From NCBI GenBank assembly GCA_030562195.1, contig CM060203.1:4664208-4728207 (forward strand): a DNA stretch of 64,000 nucleotides. Direction: 5' to 3'. The notes beneath the pieces are model-generated. The model saw nothing but the letters and a program-made list of their open reading frames with translations, searched no databases and was not told where the DNA came from. Source of the DNA: Nipponacmea schrenckii. Its lineage: Eukaryota > Mollusca > Gastropoda > Lottiidae. This document shows, one piece after another, positions 15,701 to 29,100 of this stretch. The translations under genes and the position numbers were made by a program. How positions within the stretch are numbered: the first letter of the stretch is position 1; each line of letters begins with the position of its first letter.

Positions 15701-17670
15701 CAGTTGTCTGAGAACTTGTAGCAATGCCTTCAATATGGAAGTAGCCGAGAATCTATCAGTGAAGGCATGTGTCGAATTTGACACCATTTCTATAATGGAG
15801 GTGTGGCTAGGCGGAGAGTCTTAACTTCGTACAAATTGAATATCTGGCACTCTCAGAATTCTTGGTTGGGTGCCAATTTTCTAAGGGAATCCCCACTGTG
15901 ACGACATTCGGGCTAGAGAAATAGAATAACATTGTGAGTACCAACCATTGGTTATCTGAAAGATGTTTACATTTACTAACTAATCTTGGGGATCCCGTCT
16001 ATTTTTAAGGTCCACTTTCGCGGTTGGTTGTTTGATCGTTATGTTTCTGCATGTGTGGAATAATAGCAAGAATGAGTTTTTTTACAACTTTATTTGAGTT
16101 TTGTTGGTGATTTTGGGTTTTTTGTGGGGGGTACCGGATAATATGTTGCATACACACACATTCATCAACAAAAGTATAAAAAGGAAAAATAATTGAACTT
16201 TTACAGTGCTTTCGTACGCTTTCGCACACAGTATCGTCAAAGAATAATGCTGAACTAGTTGGCGCTCTTTGTATTTCTGCTTACTGCAATTGTAAAAGTT
16301 AAGAATCCTGATCTATCATAATCTGTGTAAGGTGACCTTAAATTGTAAGAAGGTATCGGCTATCGTTCTGCCACTCACAAAGTTTCAGAAGAAGTGGGGA
16401 AGAAAACAGCTTTTTCTTCTGCTACCAACGCAGATATCTTCACAGCAGGGGTTTCAAAATTGAATTACTTGAGAGGATTACAGTTCGAATAAATTCCAAA
16501 GAAAAACTTTATTTTTAAATTTAAGGATTTCACATCTGGCCAGAGAAGGCAAGTTATTTGACGTATTGAAAGATAAATCAAAACATGGAAATCGACAGAA
16601 TTTTTTGTTTTTACCTCCTTCTTTGTTTTTAATATTTAAAGAAACTTGAAGCTCTACACCGAGTTAATCGTAATAAGTTGTAGATTCAGTAGACAAAAAT
16701 CAAAACTGGATTTTCATCTAAAACAATGACAGATTGTCACTGGTAAGGTATATTGATCCCCCTTTCCAGAATACGCAGATACCTGCTGATACTTATTGAC
16801 ATCTGTTAATTGGTGACCTCAAGCAGTCTAAAATCCATATCGGGACTGCACTAGCTGGACAAGATCCTCTGCAACTTGATAAAACATACGTCAAATAACT
16901 AAGAAAATATACATGTATCTCTGAATATACCTTCATCATCCCTGCCTTAACTTCCCGAATTTAACTATTCACCGAAATAACTTGACAAATTAAGAAGAAA
17001 TGTAGCAGTTAACATTTTACATCGTTTCTTGATGAATGATTTACCCTAGTTTCAAATTTGAAAAATGTCGACGTTAAATCAAATATATTCCAAAATAACA
17101 CGTCATGATGTAATAATTGTGTAAATTTTGAGTCAATCTTTGAATAGCCTTACAGATTTCTGAATTGACGTAATTATTATATAAGTCATTCTCGTTAATA
17201 TTTCCTTTCTTGTGAAGATTTCTAACGAGGTTATTAACAGACAAAATTTGTTGTCACCGACTTAGACCTTTTCTTGTTATTTCACAAGTGATTAGTTTTC
17301 TGACATGTTAAGCCTAACTTTTTCTGACTTTTATCAATCAAATTATTCGCCATTATGTTTGGAAAACCCTCGATTTCACACTCATCGACTTTCTGTAGTT
17401 TCCATTACTCAACACTATTCGTTCCGCATTATATTCACATACTCGATATTCCAGAACTATACGTAACCTTATGCAATGGATGATTATCGTTTGCCTTTGT
17501 TCTGCGTAGACCTGTTCGTCAAGCCTTCAAAGAAGCATCTTTCGATGTGTATAGATTCGTTTATAAAATTAATTCACGATAAGATCTGGCGACATTGGCT
17601 TATTTTATATTTTCTTCCTTGATTAATACACATTCTGTCGTATCAAATATTTGTATTTGAAGAAATGACT
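12794..17670. other. Gene-free stretch
   Basis: No supported gene. Two overlapping opposite-strand frames of about 75 codons at 15,560-15,824 have no recognisable domain. A short motif flanked by 12-bp direct repeats lies at 14,855-14,936 (separate entry). Confidence 0.65.
14855..14936. repeat. 58-bp segment flanked by exact 12-bp direct repeats
   Basis: ACCCCTTGCAAG occurs at 14,855-14,866 and again at 14,925-14,936. Between them lie internal repeats of GAACCGAAAAGA (two exact copies), a degenerate AACCGCAAAG, and the inverted pair GGTCCG/CGGACC near the ends. Confidence 0.6.
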
Positions 17671-17825
17671 TGATAACAGAGGCTACTGAGAGTAAAGGTT
17701 ATCAAGCTGTGATTGGTTGTTATCATTTGAAGGAGGTTTAGTTGAGGGACGAGATAAAATAAAAGTTAAGGGTAGAATTTCCAGAAGACAGATGGCTCGT
17801 TATCATTAGAAATGGTCGCCTATCA
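17671..17825. promoter_or_regulatory. GATA-site cluster, candidate enhancer
   Basis: Five WGATAA-type sites fall within 135 bp: TGATAA at 17,671, TTATCA at 17,699, TTATCA at 17,720, AGATAA at 17,752 and TTATCA at 17,800, plus CTATCA at 17,820. An ATTGG (CCAAT) element is among them. With this base composition about 0.4 would be expected by chance. Enhancer function is inference. Confidence 0.35.
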
Positions 17826-20800
17826 TAGCCAATCATGTTCAGAGTTAGGAGCACTAATTAACCGGGGCACTTCATCAGAGCTCATTCACCGTACACTGGA
17901 GTTTCACAGCTTGACGTCCAACTCTTCACAGCATCCCACAGCTTTCTGACTTTCTCAAGGATCGACAGACTTTCATGACATAAATTTTAACACGTAGCCT
18001 GGATTGCTTATTTCATTCGACTCACCACTGGTTTCGGGAAAAATAATATAGAGTTGATATGTATTATTCATAAATCTTTCTTGTAATAATTTGAGATCAA
18101 AGCCTACAACACCTACTCCAAACATTAACTTGAAATTTCGACGTGTATTCTGTATTCATTGATATAGAAACCACTGAAAGTTGTATAATGTAACAAATGA
18201 TTCTGCTATCATGATTTCGAAATTTCAAAATACTTGCAACTGTTGTCCCGAATTCTGTGAGGGCTTGAATTATGGAGGAATATGCTTGCAATAAAACAAA
18301 GTAAGGCTTACTCGTAATTGATTGAAATAAGATTTTATCTAATCTAAAACTGGCTGGAATAAGGCAGTATCTGTTCCTTATCTACTGACACTTCCGGTAC
18401 AAATGATTCAGAGTGTTCGTGACTGTTCGATGGTCATCCTAAATTTCATTAGAGCCCTACTCAGATTTTTTTTTATCAAATCCAATAATGAACATGTGAG
18501 TTTAAGATGAAATTCGTGTAATTTTATCGAAATATTTGATTAAATTTATCTTTAACTTTCAAATGATAATTAATAAAATGTTGCCGAACTGAACATAAAA
18601 GATTGGAATAATAACCAATCAAAAATCACGTTCTATCTCAACCTTATCGTCAAGCATGGTTGCCATCGAGACGGGGAGTCTACTTTAGATTTTGCCAACC
18701 AATAATTTGCCTAATTTACTAGCGACAGTCTAATTTTGGGTATTACAAATGATTAGAAAAAGAATTAGTCCATCTCGAGAATGGTTGTTTTGTTCTCGTG
18801 AAATAGTTTTCAAGATTTTTTGTTAACGTTAAGAGCTCTCTACAATTCGTAAGTCAGTCAACGTTCATGCGCCAGTGGCCGTCAATGGCGAAGATTTTGT
18901 AGAATTGGAGAGCCCTCTTGTAGTCTTGTGTCATTCCGCAATTTCAATGGGCCGCTTCACGTCTGACTTACTCTCAATGGTGAGATTTTACTCGCGAGAA
19001 AGAGACCGACTGTGACGTCCAACTGCGCGTAATAACTTGTCATGGATTTTGACGGCAATTTATGTTGTCATCTCAGTAAATAATTACATAGATAGGGGCC
19101 AGATCGTGTTTTAACATGTTACTTGTTTTGGAACTCGTCTTCTTTATCAATATATATATAAAAAGTATATAATGCGGTAGGTTTAAAGATAAATCGATGG
19201 ATAGATAGATCCTAGTAAAAGGGTGTCTTTGCACATGGTACCAATCAGAGACTACAACATTTGCAGGAGCTACACTGCTTCTGTTAAGAAATTAAGTGGC
19301 ATTTTCATAACCATAAATCCTTGGCCTGAAGGACAAAGAAAAATTAAATTCGCTAAATTGAACAAACGGAACAGAAGGTAACCACAGAACACCTTGAGGG
19401 GAGCGTTGTCATTTGTACTTGAACTACTTTATGGCGTGAATATGAAGAGTAGGGTATCATTTATGTCTGTTACAAAATAAGGACAGAATTGAAGCCAAAA
19501 TAACGAATAAAATTGGCAAATTGGACCAGAAAACACACAAAACCCTGGGAGTGATTGTATCATGCAAACTTGACACAGTTTAGCAGAATATTGCCTGTTA
19601 GAACTCAAAAGTATGTGACGTCATCACCGCGATGACGGTGCCCGAGGATGAATCATAACAAAGTAGCCAAAGGACTAAAATCAAAATGGTGAGCATTGTG
19701 GTGAGAGTCATGTAAAATTATGTTGGGAGGTTGAAAGGCGGATGATAAATTAAATTAAAGGGAGTGAATTGGGTTGTAATTGAATTTTGAATGATAATAA
19801 TGACTATAACAAATGTAACACATGTGACACGCTGGATGTGACTTCGAACGCCACCTTTGAAAATTCTTCATTGGTCATCGGGGATTTCCGATTTGAAATG
19901 GGAATTCTTAATTCTTTCTAAAAAAATTCTAAATATCTCGGAATGCACGACGTCCAGGGTCGATTCACAGTGTTTCCAATAAAACAATTCTATACTTTGT
20001 ATAATTTACATCCCTTAGGAACATAAGTCAGTCTTGCTTATTGTAGGCCTATTTTGATTTTCCACATTCACTATTTAAGTCACATATAGGAGTTTGCTTT
20101 TTTGGTGAAATCAATCAGGTCTCTATGATGATTTCTTCGGACTAGTTTTCACTAACATCAATTTTTGTCTTTATTTCTGAAATGATCTATGATGTCTCTT
20201 TCTCGTCAATTTGTTTTCCTCTTGGACTTTGACTGTTAGTGATACTAAACGAGCCTTCGTTCATTTGAAATAAATTATTACAAAAAATTCTGATTGAAAA
20301 CCAGTTTAGCCGGATTCCAATTCAAAACAAAACTTCTTTAAAGAATTTATTCGTCTTATTTGTAAATAAATGAACTAACTTTACTGGAAATAGGACTAAA
20401 TATATCAACTCATTAAAATTCCAACTGTGTTGTAAATTATTTCAAGGTTAGAGTCATTAAGCTCAATAAAACGACCTGCACCCACCCACTGGGCACTTTC
20501 AAAGTATCCATAATTTCATTTCCGGTTTCTTTCGTGACTTGAAGGGCAGATAATCCAACTTTAATTCGAAGCCTTGTTTGTGCTAGAAATGCTATCAGAA
20601 ATTACTGGCAGTAATGCAGCAGGTCCAGCAGGACAATCTTTATTTGGCTAATTACATTAGTTCTTGTGGATTAGTTACTAGTCTAAGACCCTCCAGGAAT
20701 CAAGTGAAAAAACATATGTTTCTGCTTCAGGCACAACACAAATTATTGGCTTATTGAGATTAGCTAGAAAGATGGTTCCATGTTTGTTGGAGAGGATGCG

Positions 20801-21758
20801 TTGGTTCGCCACCTCATGGGAGACCAGAGAAATGGACCTGTTGACTTCAATGATTAGCCTAGCGAATTCTACATTACTCCTCGCTAGTCTACGTTTAGTT
20901 CACTTTTACCTGAAGAAAAATCCTAAATAAGTTTCCATCCAACTACATGTATCACTGATAATTGAGCTCATTTTTTTGTTGGCCTTTTCAGGGATTTCGT
21001 CACTAGGATTTTAGGATAATATCGGCCTTGGCCTTTCAATGAGATAATAAGCTGAAATATTGTTCAAGTGTGAGATATATGATAATAAAATTACATAAAT
21101 AGTCTTGATTAAATTACATAATTAATAGCATCATTTAATATCACTGATTAATTCATATTAGACTACTCGATCTACCAGACACATTTGAAAATCATGTTGA
21201 AATCTATGAATAGAATCACGCATATAGGTTCAAGGAACTAACATGGAAAAAGCACCATGTCTTTGAGGTGAAGGTTTGTGTTAAAAACATACATTCAAGA
21301 ATACCTACCAGTTTGTATTTAAAGAAGAACATGCTTATGTATGCAAGCTTCTTGTCAAAATGTGCATATTATATGGCATTGTTTATCTCTACCATTTAAA
21401 CAGACACTGACCATTAGCCTTACTCTGTATAGATTCTAAAATGAGAGGTCAAATTCAAAATCGTAACTGGTTTTCAATCATGCATATTAAATACACAAAT
21501 ACATATATCTGTTACTTTCGGCTATATTAGTTCATACATGTATCCAAAGTGACTTATAATGTAGAACAAAATTGCCATCATTGACTCCAGCTTAGATGTT
21601 GCGTGATGATAGTTCATGCCGTATCTCATTCCCCGGATTCTTCTTGACATAGATAATCGCGACTATGGTCTCATATGTTATTGATAAAGACTTATTAATA
21701 ACTGACACTAATCTGTGGCGATTATTTAATATGACATTAATCTTACAAATAGTTCACC
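17826..21758. other. Gene-free stretch, partly less A+T-rich
   Basis: No gene is recognised. Blocks at about 18,600-19,080 and 20,560-20,920 are visibly less A+T-rich than their surroundings and contain homeodomain-type sites (TAATTACATTAG near 20,648), but no coding signal. An ETS consensus site lies at 18,390-18,398 and a full CRE at 19,616-19,623. Confidence 0.6.
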
Positions 21759-21759
21759 A

Positions 21760-22050
21760 GATATCAGGGTATGGTTTTCATTAGGCTGTTGGTTATATAT
21801 GGTCAATCCTAACAGTAGGGTATCTAGGAAGGTACCATGTCTGTGGGTGGAAAGCAGTGGATGCAGAGACCCTGGGATATAGGTACTAGGGTCGGATAGT
21901 AAATCATGATATCTCGGGGTGTGGTTTTCATTAAACTGTTGTTTAGATATGCAAACCTTCGGTCAAATATCTAGGAAGGGTTCGTACAGCGCTAGATGGT
22001 GTAGGGAATTGGGTGCTAACACCTAATGGGATGAGTTCTTTGGCTACAAA
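21760..22050. repeat. Diverged tandem duplication, ~147-bp unit
   Basis: The segment starting GATATCAGGGTATGGTTTTC at about 21,760 is repeated from about 21,907 as GATATCTCGGGGTGTGGTTT. The copies share GTGGTTTTCATTA-like sequence, CTGTTG and TATCTAGGAAGG in the same order, with substantial divergence elsewhere. Confidence 0.55.
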
Positions 22051-25000
22051 TTTAAATGGCTCATCCTATCGAATAATTGTTCACAATAGATGGTCACTGA
22101 AAATTTATCATTTTAATTTGGAGATGTTGGTTCGAAGCTTACAAAATCCGGGTTCTTGTTAGTTGTTCAAAATGGATTTTAGCTCTCAGAAATATTAAAT
22201 GACCGTACAACGAATTCCATTACAAATATTAGAAGACAACTTCCGGTTATTAGACAATGTCTATCAAAATGGCCGCCGGCGACTTGTGTGTCGTCTAGTC
22301 ATTATAAAATTCATTAGGATGATGTTAGAATACAGTGACCCGATAGAAGGTAGAATGGTTTCCAATCGACTAAAAGAATTTTCGTCTGAACCGAATGAAT
22401 TTTAACATAGTTGGGAGAGTATTGATAATGGAGTCTTTTCCACTTAGTACCTCTTTAAACGATGTAGACTGGCAGACATATCAATGGAGTTAAATGTTGT
22501 TCTGATTTGGTTTGTGCTCATGAAGTCTGCTTATTAGGTCGACAACTATTTATTTTCATCACGAGGGGAATTTGACCAGCAATGACCTTTCAGTTTTTAA
22601 ATTCTACGAGTTACCTTAAAAGGTGCACGGCCCGTAACAATCTATGCCCAATACCAACTCTTTGTCAGTTCCTCCAACCTGAATTGAAGGAATTGGGAAA
22701 ATGGTTGCAAGAATACGAAGGCATCATCTATAAAACCGGACCCATAGCTTAATGTTCAAGCGTTCTCGTGGCGAGGGATGAGTGTAAGTAACGATAAGGT
22801 CCACTTCATTTTTTTTACATGTGATGTGATGCAGCTACAAATGGTTAAGTCCGAGAAGCTGTTGTTTAATAGTATTATATTGTCTAATGCCTGTCTGTAC
22901 ATGTACTCACAAAATGACTAACCGTCCGTTAAATAATTACATTTCATCGTAAAGAGGTTTACAAGAAAACGACAGACTTATTATGGAATAATGAACAACT
23001 TTGTCATTTGTTACCGGAAATACGGACTGACTAAACGGGAAATCATCGGCATAATAGAGATATGAAGACATAGTTGTATAGAGAATTTGATGAGGTTAAT
23101 GTGTTTGAGTCAAATTGTCTTCAGTGAGTCACGTTTTACCGGAAGTACGGATAATTTGGTACTTCACGTGCTCACGTGGTCATTTTAGCTTGTGCCCAAC
23201 GGGATATTGTGTCCTGTTGTATGACGTCATTAGGTCGAACGATGGGTCAAAAGGGACAATTACTGAACAAATAGAATTAATAAGAGTCGTGTGTCATGAT
23301 TCCGACGTGTAGAGTTTGTTTAGTAATGGAAAGAGTTCCTAGCTGCAAGCCGATATAGTACTATTAGACCTTCTTTCATTAAGTTACATTACAATATTGC
23401 TTCGTGATCTGGCTTTGAAGACTCGAGTAGAGACTCATCACAGTTGAAGTGGACGGAAATGGACGTTTCAGATTTGTTAATATACAGATTTGGGGATTAG
23501 TCGTTTAAAAATTTGTGATGGGTTAATCGCTGAAATATAAATACTTCGAGGTACTATTTAAAAAACGTAGGCATAGGATGTTTTGCAAAAACAACCATTA
23601 CACTATTATCAAGTTTGAAAGCCCTTGAAATACAGACATACTGTACATGCTTCTTTAGGCAGAGGCAAACTAAGCGAGGATAAATCTATGCCCTGAGCTA
23701 AATTAACCCTATCTATGTCAAGTAATTCCATCAGTAACGGATGTTGAATACAACACAGAGAATATCTCATTATTCAGCAATACCGTAGAAAATCTCTAAA
23801 AATGCACTTCCCAAAGCTCATAGCTTAACTGGACAAGAAAATCCACTCATAGTTAGATAGTTAAGGCCTTGAAGTAAGACTCTAAATTCCTCAATAATTT
23901 AAGAAGTGTGTTAGCTTCAGACCTTTGACATTCATTTAATGCCAAGTTAATCTAAAACATACATGTTTTGTAGGCAAAGAGATTTTCCATTATTTGCAGG
24001 TAGACTTAGAGTAAGCCCTCGCCAAACTCGAGGTTAATGCATTTATTTGAAAGGTCACTCGTGGGAAAACATAAGGTATATTTGCTTGCTTTTTATTTGG
24101 TGGGATTGGGATGGGTTGGATTTTTAGTAATCTTGATTTAAAGTGTGCAAGTGATAAAACAAAACCAATACACATCGTCGTTCAATTTCGATTAACGCAT
24201 TTGATATAGAATAATTTGTTTAAAACCATTAGGTATATTATGTATCGTGCCAAAGGCTCAAAGCTATTGGTGATTTTAACCAAATTTGATTCTAATCTGA
24301 GATACCAACTTATCGTATTTATTCATTAGACCTATGTGGGGCGGAATCTTTGGACTAGTTGCGGATATCGTTGTGTCATAGCCAGTCTATGCTCTCTCTC
24401 TCTTGGAACGGAATCATGTAGGAGAGATCGTGTAGTTGAATATGGTTGAATGGAGATATTTTTGTACTCATTACCCGTTCGACCATATTTGCCAACAAGA
24501 TTCTTGCCATATCTCGCCGCCATTTTTCTTGTGACACTTTAGGCATTACAATTTCATCTCAAAGCAAATATTGTCACATTGGACTGACATGACGAACGTT
24601 ATCGCGTGTTACATGTTCGACAAATGAAATGACAAGCGACCACGACATGCCTTAAACATTCTCCCCCACGACGGGACAAACAGTTGCGTGAACTAATCCG
24701 GAATGTAAATAAAGACTGAGACGTCTATGTTGATATGAAATTATATTGGATGTTAATATAACAACTATAGCATGTATTGTTTAAGTAAGAAAACATATAT
24801 AAATCTCCGTCTTTTTAGACATCGTTTCTCCACCAGTAAGATTGAAAAGAACTGGAATTTTACGCCTGATTGTTCTCTGCAATAATGTAGTATCAAAATT
24901 AGATGAAATTACGTATGGTATTTCAATGTTTCTTTAGAGTAGGGGTTGTCTAAGTACAAAAGCATAACGTATACGATAGAATCAAATCACCTACAATGAT

Positions 25001-25498
25001 AATCTTTTATTTGAATAATACGTTTTAAGATACATAAATAAATTTATATCGAATATCCTCTACAGGTATATATGTATATACGATTTTACTCCGCAAACAC
25101 TGCAATTGCAAATCTAAATACAATTTCGTGTAACAATTTGTTCTTTTGGTTGTTATTTCTAAGCCGTCTGCTTTTATATAATTTGATTTTTAAGTCGTCT
25201 GCAGTTATAATTCACGTCTGCATTTTTTGTGTTCGTATTGAATGGCTTTTGATGGACTTTTATAGGTTATTACTTATGTCACAAATTAGTTAATTGAAAT
25301 TATTATTTGACATATCCGGTTATTGGCAGTCTATACATGACCTTTGACCCTCAGATTTAAAGCCATGTTATTAAGGAATACACCCAAACTCCATTCATCA
25401 AAGACTACGAGTAGACTTTCGACACTTGCCTATGAGAAAACAGATTAATATTCAGAGTTATGCATTAAACGTAACATAAAATTATAATGTGACGACAC
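22051..25498. other. Gene-free stretch
   Basis: No supported gene. ETS consensus sites lie at 22,239-22,247 and 23,138-23,146, and a full CRE at 23,222-23,229. A short frame at 22,199-22,405 shares an LLDxxYQNGR stretch with a frame at 38,168-38,461 (see findings). Confidence 0.6.
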
Positions 25499-26145
25499 TG
25501 GCAACAATAATCACAAATTATCATCAGCCCTCATCCTCCGTCTCATCATCACTTACCATCAGCACCAATCATCAGCATCCACAATCATTCATCATAGCCC
25601 ATCATCATACTTATCCTCGTCCCCCTCATCTTCATTTTCACTAAAAATCAACAATTAACACTATCCTCGTCCCCATCATCATCATTATCACCAGAATCAA
25701 CAAACACCACTATCCTCGTCAAATTCATCATCATTATCACCAGAATCAATAATCATCACTATCCTCGTCCCCATCATCACCATTATCACCAGAATCAACA
25801 ATCATCACTATCCTCGTCCCCATCATCATCATTTTCACTGGAATCAACAATCAACCCTATCCTCGTCCTAATCATAATCATTATCAGCAGAATCGACAAT
25901 CACCACTATCCTCGTCCCAATCATAATCATAATCACCAGAATCAAAATCACCACTATTTTCGTCCCCATCATAATCATTATCATCAGAATCAACACTCAC
26001 CACTATCCTCGACCCCACCATCATCATCATCATCATCATTATCACCAGAATCAACAATTACCTCTATCCTCGTCCCAATCATAATCATTATCACCAGAAT
26101 CAACAATCATACATCATCATTATTATTATTATTATCAACATCACT
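25499..26145. repeat. 49-bp minisatellite in CAT-rich DNA
   Basis: A unit built of TATCCTCGTCCCCATCATC, then ATTATCACCAGAATCAACAA, then CACC recurs with a regular 49-bp period. TATCCTCGT or a variant begins near 25,612, 25,662, 25,711, 25,760, 25,809, 25,858, 25,907, 25,955, 26,004 and 26,064; the last gap is expanded by extra CAT triplets. Degenerate CATCAT sequence leads in from 25,499, and an (ATT)n tract ends it. Confidence 0.93.
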
Positions 26146-29100
26146 TCCATACTTAATTTGGTTGTTTCTTGTATAGTTGAACTTTACTTACATGTATGAA
26201 AGGATGTTGAAAAAAGCATGTGTCAAACACGAATATTATTTGACATCTTTCAATCCTCAGAACTATGAATGGTTCTTTATATATTTCAACTCAATTCACA
26301 TCAACTGTATTGAGTGAGAAACTATATAATTACTTCATTCATACAAAACCTGTATTTTAAATTATAATATATACAAAAAGGAATTAGGAAATTTTTCAAC
26401 ATCGTTATTTTTTCCGATTAAACTATGAAATTTTAATTGGATTTAAAAGATTATAAAATAGAACCTTAATTTTAACCATAGACACTATTCATATCAGAAG
26501 TAATTATCTATTCAACTACTTGGTTTGTTCGAGTACATTAAAAATATGACGCTAATAGACTTGAAAAATAACATTAAACGCCTGCACAATGTATCAAATA
26601 CGGAAAGAATCAATTAGTTCAAAATTACTCCCTTCGAGAACAGATCTTAAGTTTTTTTATTAACATTATGGTTAAGTCTTGGCTTTTTTTTTATCTTATC
26701 TTCCATTATTTAATATGGATCCATGAATTCCATGATTTTAGTTCTAGATCACTAACGTTGGTTTTCATGTTTCGGTTAAATTTTATTAAAGATAATATGA
26801 TGTTCGTGTATTGTTTCATTTGGTATCTGAATAAAATAATCTTAAAAGACATCTTTGGCCTTTCTTAATGGGTTGTAGTTTGCCAGATAGATGTAGAAAA
26901 AATGTGACACTTTTGCCATATGTTTGGTATAGAAAATAAACCCTCAACAAAAATTTATTTACAAGAGTTCCATAAAGAGCCAGACCACACTTTGGGAAAT
27001 CTTTATTTTTTACAAAAAGGAATTATTTCGTATTTCAAAATGCCAGTTTTCCTCATTGATTTTTGTTATTTTGATTTTTGTTATTTTAAGCTGTTAGGTA
27101 AGAGCGTCAATGTTTTGATTGGAGATGTACGTTATGGAATGGAAATAAACTGCCACCTTCAAGCAGTCTTGGAGGTCTGACTTGGTTGGCATCAGTGGCA
27201 CAACGTACATTAATAAAAGTTTAATTTATCTGTACTAACCTCCCGAGCTGGCAAGTCTTTAACAAAACAAATATTACACTTTATGTGAATTTAAAAGATC
27301 GAGTTACATCGCTAGAGTAAACATTACGATGAAAAAATAAATAGAGTGAAATTGAAGGGGTTGCGACAGGGCTACTCACTTTCGCCCTTTCTTTTCATCT
27401 TGAGTGCTCTGACCTAAACAAACATTGGAAACCTTTTTTTTGTGATTTGTAAAATAATTGAATATGAGATAAAATAAATGATTATACGTTAATTCAAGGT
27501 CAATAATGCAATTTCCAGAAACATCAAAACTCGTTGATAAAATACAACACCCTAGAATATTGAATTATGTATTCCAGTGAGTACATTATTCACCAATGAT
27601 AATTCTTAAACTTATTTCTGAAGTTTTGTTATTTCTGACGGACCTTCATATCTTCTATATTCATAATTTCTAGAGCATGCATCGCCATTGTTTTGATAGA
27701 TTCCATATTTCTTTCCGTAAATGAACGCAATGTTTCGAGGATAAACTTACTAATAAGAACATGGGGTGCCTTAAAACAATTAATAGCTAAAGTCACTTCA
27801 CTTGTTATTAATTAAAACGACTGCTGTTCATATTAAGCAATTAGTAATCAGACTACTACTAAATTTGTCTCCCAAGAAATCTGAGTATACCCGATATGTA
27901 GCTTAGAGGCATATAGGATGACTTTCCCTTGTTCTTCAGTAATATCATTATAAGTTCGGTAATATGAGAAACAAGCATCAGATATGTTCTCATGGTTTCT
28001 TTAAGTTTAATATAGGGGTCTACTATTATAGTCTTTCAGAAGTTATCAGAGTATTATTCAGCCCTTCCATCCAGAACATGCGTTAACAGATTTAGAGAAG
28101 CCCAGATTGTAAGTCCGGAACCTTCATACTTCGCATCTTATCAGATATCGTCTTTGATTTGTGAGTTGGCTCAATTTGCTGGTGGGGAGGTATCAGCAGC
28201 ATGAAAGAAGCTCTTGTCAAATCCGAATCTTAACTTCAGTTTTCCAAATCTGGAACATATTGCTGCGACCTAGTTACAAAACAATAAATTATTATTATAT
28301 GTTGCCTCACTTGGACAATACTATGAACGAATTTAATACATGGGTACAAACACGTACTGGTTCACAAATCTACCTAATAAAATAGTTCAAACTATGTGAT
28401 AAGGCAGCAACTAGACTAAGAGACCATGTCAAATATGATAAAATTATTTCATTAAAATGAAGTTAAAACACGAACTACACTAATTAACTCCTTTATGGTC
28501 TTCTTTACTTTGATATGGGACCGAATTAAGCAACGTATTGTAAAGTATTATATACAAGTTTACGCTCAGAACCCATGTGGGTAGACCAAATCAGAAGATA
28601 CAATTTCATGGGAAATTCTTTACTGACAAAATTTTTGATGAATACTGCGTTAATTTAACTGTATGTCGAGGTCAGTGATTAGTCCGTCAATCGAAACGTT
28701 TAAAATACGACAATTTTATAATTAGGTTCTTAATACCAACCTCCTTAAACTAAATAGTTCTAAAGAATTCCTTAGCGACAAGTGGACATAACTCGATAAT
28801 CTGATAATTATTTGTTAATTGTAGACTCGATCAATCTCAGCATGACTCATTATCTTTTATTCATAAATATAGGCCCGAAACCTGCTAGATTCTTATTGTG
28901 GTTGGTGCAATTTGTCCACACACTCTACTATCTTTTATCTGATTCTATATGGTCATTGTTAACCACGGAGTTATAATAATATCTGGTTCCAAAATCTAAG
29001 ATGCCTTCGTGATTTAAGATGTTCTGCTGCAGATGTGAATAATGTATGCCCTAATGGAACTGTAATTGTCAGTCACAGTTCTTGGAAACAACATTTCTGA

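Noticed and set aside
15560..15824. Overlapping opposite-strand frames of about 75 codons
   Set aside because: No domain, signal or codon character distinguishes either from chance open frames.
25612..26105. Repeat-spacer array with regular period
   Set aside because: The segments between the TATCCTCGT blocks are themselves repeats of each other, so this is a 49-bp minisatellite.
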